Positions 8,127 to 15,105 of a stretch of DNA of 15,105 nucleotides are shown piece by piece. The translations under genes and the position numbers were made by a program. The stretch's first letter is position 1. Each line of letters opens with the position of its first letter. Location of the stretch: NCBI RefSeq assembly GCF_000003605.2, contig NW_003124893.1, positions 434,620-449,724 of the forward strand. Reading direction: 5' to 3'. This stretch comes from Saccoglossus kowalevskii (lineage: Eukaryota > Hemichordata > Enteropneusta > Harrimaniidae). The notes under the pieces were generated by a model, which had not been told where the DNA came from, ran no database searches, and saw only the letters and a program-made list of their open reading frames with translations.

Positions 8127-9862
8127 CTTATAACTGAACACACAATAACATTGATGAAAGTATAAAAGAAAAGTCAGGTGCATTGTGGGTGAAAATTGTT
8201 AATACCTACAGTAAAGTCATTCACATAATGCACATATATGTGAGTGAATTTAAATTTGTATGTTGAGGTCATTCATATAGCCATTCTCCTTTGCAGAGAC
8301 TATGGGTCTTTTATCACTAAGCTAGGTAGTCACCAGAAAACTCCCATCTATTTGTGGCTCCCTAGGTCAGGTCATAAGCTCAAAGACTCTACAAGGGAGA
8401 GCGACATATAGCTGGAAACTTTCGACTATTACAGGAAACATTTGACTCTTGGTTAATCTTGGTTAAATTTAAATATTGTGGATTTTTGATCATATAAATT
8501 TTGCAACCATTTCTATCTCTCGGTTCAGATCATCCCTTGAAAGTGTGGATGTCAAGCACAGAATCAATTCCTGATGATGTCATCATACTATATATTGATA
8601 TTGTTCAAATAACTCATTAAAGGGTAACGGGGTAGTTGTCATTGCATGTGCGAGATTTAGGTCCCATGGCAAATTTGTTTTAGACACTACCAATATATTA
8701 ACAGGCAATTCCTGGGATGATTGGTGGAACACATCAAAGGAGTTAAAATTGGTAGTTAGTGTACATTGTGGCCGATCAAAACTTGAATTGATGCTTGCCA
8801 CTGTGAGAGCATGTGGAAAAATAACCATTTATCCAAATAAACATCGCACATGCATGGCACGAACACCACTGCCCTTTAAGTAATAAACCTTTGAAAAAAT
8901 CATTGTAATCATGAATCCTTGGACAAATATTGTAAAATACCATGGCAACAATAAGACATCCAGTTACTATGTAACATTAAGTAGTACCGAATAATAATAT
9001 AATTACAACTTTTTACAAATTTGCTCAAAAAACTAGCAATAATTTCAATGCATTTGAAAAAGCAGATTGCGAGTATGGTAAATTCATGAATATTAGAAAT
9101 AAGAGTTAAAAGTTAACTTGATAAATGGTCCTGTTTAAGAACCAGCACATGGCAAGATATGTGTGTGTGATGATAAATATGACGAAAATAGAAATCTGTC
9201 TTGAGAATTTTTAACTGTATATGCTGAAATGCATACATAATTACTGTCTTAGTTTAAGGAGGCCAGTTGTTACAGAGAAAATTACAAATTCTTGTACTTT
9301 AATTGGTTGACAGTTGAATTATTCGAACAAACGAAAATCTAGTTTGTCAACTTTTTGTGCCAACCAGCTTATCTGATAATCAATATTGTGCATGAATCAG
9401 CTCTCAATCTGCCTGTGACAGTATTGCCTGTACCTGTAAGTTGCTTTATTAACTAGAACATGTATACCAGTAACAACAGTAGTAAAAGGTATCTTCAGTT
9501 TTTGCAATCAGTCACTGGGCATTATACACACAAAATGTAAATCCTTCGATAGAAACCATCGTCAATAAATCAATATTCATCAAGTACAAAATATTTAAGT
9601 TTTCAAACATTCATCAAAATAATCTCTATTTACTGTCTTATAAATAATGTAAGTATGATAATGTTAAGCAGTATTTGCCAAATCTGTGATGTATCATCGC
9701 CTAACCAGTATATACACTACAAAATATTGATATTGTGGATGGGTAATGGAAAAATTAGCTTAAAATTATTAAGCACCCTTTTTTAAAATAAGTTAGATTT
9801 GTAAACACTCACTGAGTTAGTGGGGCTTTGTTGGTCCTTCAATGTCAATTACATTGTAGATA

Positions 9863-9863
<1 letters not shown>
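8127..9863. other. intergenic stretch, no gene seen
   Basis: No supportable exon. An 81-residue minus-strand open frame (8583-8828) looks more protein-like in composition than most here but matches no family I know. A short near-palindrome, ATTCACATAATGCACATATA, starts near 8219. ACCATGGCAAC near 8938 contains a perfect right half of an RFX X-box. A weak inverted repeat (TTGGTTGACA / TTGTCAAC...CCAACCA) lies around 9303-9366. Confidence 0.4.
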
Positions 9864-9913
<50 letters not shown>

Positions 9914-9919
9914 CCGTCT
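9864..9919 (+). repeat. (TCTG)n microsatellite with TCCG variants
   Basis: About 14 tetranucleotide units of TCTG. The last few alternate with TCCG before the array breaks at CTAAAGGACAAG. Tetranucleotide arrays of this kind often sit inside non-autonomous Helentron-type elements of bivalves. Here I cannot define the flanking element, so only the array is claimed. Confidence 0.9.
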
Positions 9920-10227
9920 AAAGGACAAGAACATCCAGTTCTCTCAGAATGAAATGTGTTGAAAGGTTGACAAAAGATACAAAAGTTTAAAATTTTTTAA
10001 AACAAATTTTGTGTTTTGATGTTTTACAGATTTTCTTGATGTAAATGAAACTTTAACCCACCGTTGAGGGACGGTGTTTGACCTCACTGATCACTCCAGT
10101 AAAATAGTGATTCTGAAAATATTTTAATTTCCCCATTTCCCATGTGACCGTGAATAAGATACATATATTTGGCAAATTACACAATACTTTCAAAGCAAAA
10201 CATTGAAAAGTAATCAACCTTCAAAAT
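9920..10227. other. sequence flanking the microsatellite, no gene seen
   Basis: No coding region. A 6-bp hairpin, CACCGTTGAGGGACGGTG (10059-10076), is present; it resembles a bacterial terminator stem but has no meaning as such here. If the microsatellite belongs to a larger element, its remaining sequence could lie in this stretch. Confidence 0.35.
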
Positions 10228-10299
10228 TGTAGATTGCTTTATTTTAGCTGATTTACCCAACAACCAAACAAATTCAGAGTTAAAATAAAGCAATCTACA
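10228..10299. repeat. near-perfect 20-bp inverted repeat, 72 bp overall
   Basis: TGTAGATTGCTTTATTTTAG (10228-10247) and TTAAAATAAAGCAATCTACA (10280-10299) are reverse complements at 19 of 20 positions, with a 32-base spacer. The right arm runs into CTACAGTATTA, close to the TACAGTA terminus of the other foldback elements, so this may be the smallest, most recently formed or most conserved member of that group. Confidence 0.8.
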
Positions 10300-11374
10300 G
10301 TATTACGAATAGTTCACTAAAAGGAGTGAAAATAAAATATTCTGATATTTAAAAATTTAAAACAAATTATAACATTCGTCTTTTTTAATTTATTATATAT
10401 ATATACTCACAAAAAATTGCTGAGAATTATTCCAAGAGTAGATTGGCTCATTGCAACACCAGGACAAAATGTAAACTAAGCAAAGCGTGTACAAGGTATA
10501 CTGGGAAAATACATCATGTAGACACTGAATACATTGGCCCCTGTCAACAACATTTGTATTAAATATACCCACTCAATAAATATTTTACAATTTATTTTAC
10601 AAAAGCAATTCATGAGACAGCATCTCTCTTCAGTTGCATCGTTTTGTACAATCTAATGACATCGCCAAGATGGGCCAGACAACAATGATTGGTAAACAAT
10701 CAGTTATTCAGGTAACTAGTTGTCTGTTATCTGTAAACTAGGTATTCCCTCATAGACTGCTTTTGCCTTATGTAACATAGTCTCACTATGCATATAAAAA
10801 TAAATATTAAATAAGATAAGAAAAAAATATAGTTGCAAGTGAATTTTCAATAAGACTTTATAATTTGAATTTTTAGATGAATTTATAACTAAACACAATG
10901 CTTTGAAAAAAATCTTTCTTATTATTGGTATATTGGTTCACTTGTTTAAGAGACTTGTTCATTGAATTAGTTTGATGCCAACACTGGCAGCATGATTAGG
11001 AAATAGCAATAATTTAGGGAAACAGAAAATGTATGAAACCAGAACGATAAATGTTAATGTTTCTGAGTATAATTGTTTGTCTACTACTACTACTAATGAC
11101 ATGAATGAGTACCCTGTTATATTCTGGCAGTATTACAAACATTGTTTCCCTCTTGAATGCCAACCATTAGCATCTTTCAAAATATAAACCTGTAAATTAC
11201 CATTTGCACCTTTTTTTTTGTAAAATTTTGATTGAGACCCGTACCCAAAAGAAAATTTGATCAGTGGTTACAAATTATGAAAGAAATAACCAAAAGAAAT
11301 ATGCAAAATGCTCCATCAAAATTTGTATGAGAAAAATTATGGCATTCAAGGGAAAGAATGTTTTATAAAGATAA
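10300..11374. other. intergenic stretch downstream of the PAQR gene, no gene seen
   Basis: AT-rich DNA without a defensible exon. A short + strand sequence near 10670-10711 (GCCAAGATGGGCC context, then an open frame to CAG/GTAACT) imitates a start exon, but it encodes only about 14 residues and nothing continues it. A (CTA)5 run lies near 11082-11096. Confidence 0.4.
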
Positions 11375-11380
11375 TTTATT
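11375..11380 (-). promoter_or_regulatory. possible polyadenylation signal of the PAQR gene
   Basis: TTTATT on the + strand reads AATAAA on the minus strand, 270 bases after the PAQR stop codon. This would give a 3' UTR of about 290 bases that includes the C-rich tract and the hairpin. Another AATAAA overlaps the stop codon itself (11651-11656) and is unlikely to be used. Other hexamers further left cannot be excluded. Confidence 0.4.
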
Positions 11381-11461
11381 TCATATAATGTTGACCATGG
11401 AATTTCCATTACATGTGTAAACATTTGTGCTAGTGCTATTTAAAAAAAAGAGAGTATATGA

Positions 11462-11478
11462 CCCCCCCCCCCCCCCCC
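11462..11478. repeat. 17-base poly-C tract
   Basis: An uninterrupted run of 17 C on the + strand (G on the sense strand of the PAQR gene), within the probable 3' UTR. Its length is likely polymorphic and prone to sequencing error. A G-run this long could form a quadruplex in the PAQR transcript. Confidence 0.9.
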
Positions 11479-11553
11479 AACAAACACTGAACAAGTTCGC
11501 CTCAAAATGTCATTTCCAGTCAGATGCAAAGATCATGTAAAACCATGCCTTAT

Positions 11554-11617
11554 GTGAGATCTTGTCAGGTCACGCGAGATCTCACCAAGTCTGGTGAGAT
11601 CTCACAAGGTCTTGTCA
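11554..11617. repeat. GTGAGATCTCAC palindromic repeat with perfect 12-bp hairpin
   Basis: Arms GAGATCTCACCA (11576-11587) and TGGTGAGATCTC (11592-11603) are exact reverse complements around a 4-base loop, AGTC. Outside them, GAGATCTTGTCAGG (11556-11569) and GGTCTTGTCAGTG (11608-11620) form a direct repeat. The word GTGAGATC occurs twice, and AGATCTC also twice. The hairpin begins 47 bases after the PAQR stop codon on the minus strand, so it would fold in the mature mRNA. The sequence is much less AT-rich than the neighbouring UTR. Confidence 0.85.
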
Positions 11618-11650
11618 GTGACTGAAAATGAGCAAGTGAAGATTAACCAT

Positions 11651-11839
11651 TTATTCTTTGTCTTCTCCTATCAAGTACGCTGCGATGGCATAAAAGTGAA
11701 AGAATGCACCTGCTACAACAAACAGATGCCAGATAGCATGAGCGAACGGTATACGACCATCACTTTTGAAGAATATCACTCCCACGATGTAGATCATACC
11801 ACCAGTGGCTACTTCATGAAGCCCTTCATGTGATGAAGT
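11651..11839 (-). CDS. MMD: PAQR family protein (MMD/PAQR11-like), last coding exon
   Basis: The exon begins after the acceptor TTATTATCAACAG and runs for 62 codons to TAA at 11651-11653. The conserved core is [20 protein letters not shown], almost identical to the corresponding part of vertebrate monocyte-to-macrophage differentiation factor. HAIWH supplies the two histidines (HxxxH) that, together with a histidine in an earlier segment, bind zinc in PAQR and hemolysin III proteins. The exon holds the segment around [12 protein letters not shown] and the final membrane helix [20 protein letters not shown], followed by a short charged tail ending GEDKE. It joins in phase 0 to the exon at 12187-12256. 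The PAQR proteins are seven-pass membrane proteins; vertebrate PAQR10 and PAQR11 act at the Golgi. Assignment to PAQR11 rather than its paralogue PAQR10 is not certain. Confidence 0.92.
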   Translation of the reverse strand, partial: TSSHEGLHEVATGGMIYIVGVIFFKSDGRIPFAHAIWHLFVVAGAFFHFYAIAAYLIGEDKE

Positions 11840-11969
11840 CTGTTGATAATAAACACATAAATTGAGATACAAGATTTGACAGTATCAAACTAACAAATAT
11901 AGTGCTAAATTGATGTCACTGAAACAAGCGTTGGATTGTTCACCCACCAACAGGGAACGTGAGCTGGGA

Positions 11970-12006
<37 letters not shown>

Positions 12007-12186
12007 ATGAGGCAGATGTATTATAGAACTTTTGTGGCATTGAAATAATTTTGCTGATGCTTTCAGGGCAGGTAAAACTTCCTTGGGTTTCACAACAGAT
12101 CACCGATCAACAACACCAAAGTGTAGAAACAGTTGAATTTGAAACAAAATTAATTGTCTGAGTATACCATAGTTTTGGTTACTCAC
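11840..12186 (-). other. MMD: last intron of the PAQR gene (347 bp)
   Basis: Bounded on the minus strand by the donor ATG/GTGAGT at 12186 and the acceptor CAACAG at 11840, so both ends are canonical. The intron is phase 0. No repeat or second gene was recognised inside it. Confidence 0.85.
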
Positions 12187-12256
12187 CATGGTAAGCAGTG
12201 AAAGAGCAGGACATGTACCCATTAGTAGATATAACACAGTCTCAAGTTTTTTGTAT
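12187..12256 (-). CDS. MMD: PAQR family protein (MMD-like), penultimate exon
   Basis: A 70-base exon too short for an open-frame search. It starts after the acceptor CCATTTTAG and ends at ATG before the donor GTGAGT. Its first base completes the lysine codon begun in the previous exon, then 23 residues follow: YKKLETVLYLLMGTCPALSL and LTM. This corresponds to the EKYKxxE...YLxMGxxPAL region of vertebrate MMD and supplies the sixth membrane segment. The phases agree exactly with both neighbouring exons, which strongly supports all three. Confidence 0.92.
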
Positions 12257-12494
12257 CTAAAATGGAAAAAATACTATTAGTATTATCATACACTTTGTAT
12301 TGCCCAGTCTTGTTTACGTTATGAGAAGTGCACCCTCACATCAGAGCAATAATTTCCCATATCACGCCCAGCCCAGTGCACCTGGCTTTCATCAATCACA
12401 ACAAAAAGCACCATTCTAAATTACATCGTGTGTACACCTATAAGGTGTATGATAACAACTTTATGGACTAAATACAGCTTTTGCTGTTCTCGAT

Positions 12495-12625
12495 CGTACT
12501 GCTAATACACCCTCGCAAGCTTGGGTGCTCCTGCCGCCCGACCTCGGGCCGCAAAAGATATATCTGGTTCATAAAGAATAATGTCACACAACATCCAACC
12601 TGATCGCCCTCTAGTGGCAGGCTAT
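12495..12625. other. GC-rich patch with palindrome and CTCF-like site
   Basis: A block much richer in G and C than the rest of the intron. TGCCGCCCGACCTCGGGC with its continuation (12532-12553) is an imperfect palindrome whose inner GCCCGA/TCGGGC arms are perfect with a 2-base loop. CGCCCTCTAGTGGCAG at 12605-12620 fits the core of the animal CTCF recognition motif well. The block looks like a fragment of an interspersed repeat, but no other copy is in this window. Confidence 0.4.
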
Positions 12626-13299
12626 AACTCAATATCCATTTTATTTCTGTCAAGGGGAACATATTCCATGCGAAATTATCAATGTCAACCTCAGTCACTA
12701 TGGAAACCTCATCAATCGTTCAGCGGCAACATCTAAAGCTAACCTGGTACTTTGCATTTCAGAGTATTCATGACATGTGAAAATAGATTGTACAAGCTTG
12801 CACTAAATTTGAAGCTGAATCAGCAATTTATGACGACAACATTTACAAGTTATCAATTCTTAAGAAAGTGCTTGCCATTTATTTATTTTATTTCTAGCTT
12901 TGTCTATTTTTGGTTTGATTTAAACTGTTTTCTTGACCATTCATTTATTGTACCGTTTTTCTTCATACTTGGGTCAAATAATATATCAATCGATGTACCG
13001 GGTATATCACAGGAGGGTCACATGTTTGGGTGCCCCAGATTGAAATCCAGAAAGAAGCGTCTTTAATTTACACCCAAACAAGTTTATTAGAATGTTGATA
13101 AATATAACTGATGGAGATTTCTCGTTGTTTTTTGCAGAGAAGATTCTTTAGGTAACTATTGTCAGTCTAAAATTTTATACGCATAAATTGAGTTCACTTA
13201 TTGCAAATTTTTTTCCTCTTTTTATCTTCTTAAGTAAAGCCATACACGTAGTTTACTTTACAATGAAACATAAAATATCCTCAACAAACTAGCTGCTCT

Positions 13300-13344
13300 C
13301 TGATTGGTCCGACTGTTAGGTGTTAGGGTTGGGTAGCCAATCAG
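13300..13344. promoter_or_regulatory. inverted CCAAT-box pair
   Basis: CTGATTGG (13300-13307) and CCAATCAG (13337-13344) are perfect 8-base inverted copies separated by 29 bases that include TTAGGTGTTAGGGTTGG. Each is an extended CCAAT box of the NF-Y type. It may be an intronic regulatory element or the ends of a small foldback repeat. Confidence 0.4.
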
Positions 13345-13378
13345 GTACAATCTTGTAAGTAGCTTCACATTGACTCAA

Positions 13379-13587
13379 TACTGTAAAATGACTAATTTTC
13401 ACTGGGTTTAAATTTTGCTGATTTACCATTTCAGGCATATACAGTAGGTTTTAAATTCACGGTTTTATCATTTAGATAACGTGTTCTATGCTCAATTTTA
13501 CATATTCACTGGGTTTCAATTTAGCATTTTTCAGTCAGCGAAAAAAGCAAAATTGAAACCCAATGAATAATTACCCCCTTTACAGTA
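13379..13587 (+). mobile_element. MITE-like element, family B, long copy
   Basis: The element starts TACTGTAAAATGACTAATTT and ends CCCCCTTTACAGTA. Its right end (CAAAATTGAAACCCAATGAA, then TAATTA) is an imperfect inverted copy of the left end (TAATTTTCACTGGGTTTAAA, then TTTTG), so this is the complete form and the copy at 5044-5207 is shortened. It is inserted in the PAQR intron on the strand opposite to the gene. It has no coding capacity. Confidence 0.78.
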
Positions 13588-13841
13588 GGTGGTTGACAAC
13601 ATAGTGTACTGCTAACTGACTACAAGCACTTCCATCTCAATCTGGAAAATTACTGACCTGACAAAAAGAGGCCAGCCTTCCTGCTGGGAGGCACATCAAC
13701 CAGTTAACCAAGTACAGATAAAAAAGTGTTCACTACATTACAATTAATTGTCTATACAAGTGGCAAGCCAATCCAATATCCCAATTCTAATTTTGCTGCA
13801 GTACTGAAGACATGTAATAAACACATGAGTTCTAGACTTAC

Positions 13842-13943
13842 TTCTCATAGAATGTGTAATTGTAGATGATGCCAAGACCGGCAAATAACCATATTAACCA
13901 TCGCATGTGAATGCCCAGGAAACCCATATCTTTGAGATGTAAC
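13842..13943 (-). CDS. MMD: PAQR family protein (MMD-like), internal exon
   Basis: A 102-base exon between the acceptor CTATATAG and the donor GTAAGT on the minus strand. After one base that completes an upstream codon (consistent with a tryptophan ending TGG, as in the PAQR consensus before this point) it reads LHLKDMGFLGIHMRWLIWLF and continues AGLGIIYNYTFYEK. The HMRWxIWL motif and the closing YxEK match vertebrate MMD, and the hydrophobic run is the fifth membrane segment. The exon ends in phase 2, and the next exon restores the lysine codon. Together the three exons give about 120 residues, half of the roughly 240-residue protein. The preceding exons, which carry the first four segments, were not found in the remaining 1.16 kb and must lie to the right of the window. 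Confidence 0.92.
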
Positions 13944-15105
13944 CTATATAGAAAGTAGAATATCATGATATATACATAATACAGGTGTACATCTTTTGAA
14001 TTTTTAATATCCAAAACATATTTTTATCAATGATAGTTTGATATTTCCATGAATTATGATATTGCAGCAGACAAATAATATGTGAATGGTAATTAAATTA
14101 AAGCACCGCTATTAGCAGCACAAATTCAAATATCATTTTAATAAACAATATTTGTTTAGAGAACACATTGTAATTTGCATATGAGTACATAATGAACATG
14201 TTAGTATGCGACAACTCCAACACTTTAGTAGACCATTTGCAGGTTTCTATGCCATGTGGTATTTTCGTCTAAACGCATTATAATTATTCATCATTTTCTC
14301 GTTATTGCACAATCAAACAACATATCACGTACACTTGATACTCTCAAATCAACTGTTCACATATAGGTACAACTAGCTGCCAAGACTGATTGGTAGTAGG
14401 TAATTATTCACAATAACTGGATGTTTTGAACAGTATGACCAAGGACGTTAGGCAAAAGTTTTGGATCAGTGATGCAATCTGCTTGAAAAGATTTAAAAAT
14501 AATATTTGTATTAAATATACACACAAACTAGATACTGCGCCATTATATCTATATTTAATTGCGTCCTACATTCGAACCTTTTCAAAAAGCAAGTGGCCAT
14601 GTCTTGTACCACTACATGTACGAGTTCGATCAAAACATGTCACCACAGAAATGCTTGTAGTACTGTTTTTTTCCATTTCTAGAATGTTACTATAAATAAC
14701 TTATTTTATCCAAGAATGAAAATATTCATGTATTATTTCTAGTATTGTATTAACCCAAGCACTTTTGCCTACCTCCCTTGGTATGACCCATCATCTGTAC
14801 CACAGTCTAACCTGTGTATAGCGACCGCCCAAAGGACTGCATTAAAATGGTCTTTATAGACAGGTAGTCTTTATACATGTATGAAGGTTGGATTATTTTT
14901 TATTGAATGACCAACTCATACATGTGACAGAAATAAATGAGATTGTACTTTTGCAACGAATACACATTTATTTGTATTGATCAAAATCAAACAAGTTTGA
15001 CTTGAAGAAATTCAAAATTGTTTTATAAACAAAATGCTTATTATTTTGGTCTGTAAACAAAAGCAAGATTGTTTTTATACACACAAGACATGGCGTGAGA
15101 CCTTC
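13944..15105 (-). other. MMD: PAQR gene intron, continuing past the window edge
   Basis: No minus-strand exon ending in a phase-1 donor and encoding the expected PAQR segment (A-x-Y-A-P-W type) was found up to the end of the window, so this intron exceeds 1.16 kb. An 89-residue + strand open frame at 14426-14695 has no recognisable domain. The only structured element is the repeat at 14805-14885. Confidence 0.7.
14805..14885. repeat. CTATAAAGACC-type interspersed repeat
   Basis: CTGTGTATAGCGACC (14812-14826) and GGTCTTTATAGACAG (14849-14863) form an imperfect inverted repeat, and GTAGTCTTTATAC follows as a third copy. I recall sequences of the form CTGTCTATAAAGACC, with an AAAGGACTGC middle, as frequent in mollusc genomes. 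If that is right, this is a copy of a dispersed element. There is no coding capacity. Confidence 0.5.

Larger units (their letters stand above)
12257..13841 (-). other. MMD: PAQR gene intron (about 1.6 kb) carrying repeats
   Basis: The donor GTAAGT at 13841 and the acceptor ending TTTTAG at 12257 are canonical. Inside are a GC-rich patch at 12495-12625, an inverted CCAAT pair at 13300-13344 and the family B element at 13379-13587. A 104-residue + strand open frame (12752-13066) and a 76-residue minus-strand frame (12468-12698) show no recognisable domain and are not called. Confidence 0.8.

Noticed and set aside
8583-8828. 81-residue minus-strand open frame of fairly protein-like composition
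   Set aside because: No recognisable domain, no clear splice sites or partners, and not improbable by chance. It could be a decayed transposon fragment, but nothing proves it.
10059-10076. Stem CACCGT/ACGGTG resembling a rho-independent terminator
   Set aside because: The window is eukaryotic and there is no transcript or U tract linked to it.
10660-10715. Start-exon look-alike: GCCAAGATGG context and an open frame up to CAG/GTAACT
   Set aside because: Only about 14 codons, no downstream exon or poly(A) site to continue it, and no promoter signal.
11594-11833. 79-residue + strand open frame
   Set aside because: It is the antisense shadow of the well-supported PAQR last exon.
12468-12698. 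76-residue minus-strand frame over the GC-rich intronic patch
   Set aside because: No domain, it lies inside an intron of the PAQR gene, and adding it would break the exact phase match of the flanking exons.
13944-15105. Search for the preceding PAQR exon, including GACCAAGGACG near 14437 and TACCTCCCTTGG near 14770
   Set aside because: Neither gives the required phase-1 donor or PAQR-like residues on the minus strand, so the exon is placed outside the window.

Overview
This is a window of AT-rich animal nuclear DNA. It has spliced genes with canonical GT/AG junctions, no operons, no long open frames, and many short interspersed repeats. The short inverted-repeat elements beginning TACTGTAAAA and carrying GGAATTAATTTTCGC, and the repeat built on CTATAAAGACC, look to me like elements common in mollusc (spiralian) introns and intergenic DNA. 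That placement is from memory and is only moderately secure. No tRNA, rRNA, CRISPR or viral gene was seen.

Layout. Positions 1-1174 appear to be intron of a + strand gene. Its terminal coding exon (1175-1277) encodes the last helix and strand of a PDZ domain and then a short tail; a poly(A) signal follows at 1326-1331. From about 1350 to 11650 there is roughly 10 kb with no exon I can defend. It holds several families of foldback (MITE-like) elements, a degenerate 39-bp tandem repeat, an isolated GC- and CpG-rich block with a perfect hairpin, a cluster of TGACCA/TGGTCA inverted motifs, a TCTG microsatellite and a 17-C homopolymer.

The right side (11651-15105) is the 3' half of a minus-strand gene of the PAQR family, closest in my reading to MMD/PAQR11 (or its paralogue MMD2/PAQR10). 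Three consecutive exons at 13943-13842, 12256-12187 and 11839-11651 join perfectly in frame. They encode the last three membrane segments, including the HxxxH zinc-binding motif and the stop codon. The 5' half lies beyond the right edge.

The two genes are convergent, with their 3' ends facing each other across the repeat-rich intergenic region. Nothing suggests that they work together. The PDZ protein would be a cytoplasmic scaffold, and the PAQR protein a seven-pass membrane protein of Golgi or endosomal type. The best candidates for something unusual are the perfect 12-bp hairpin just after the PAQR stop codon, the family of TACTGTAAAA foldback elements in several sizes and both orientations, and the CpG-rich block at 3480-3860.
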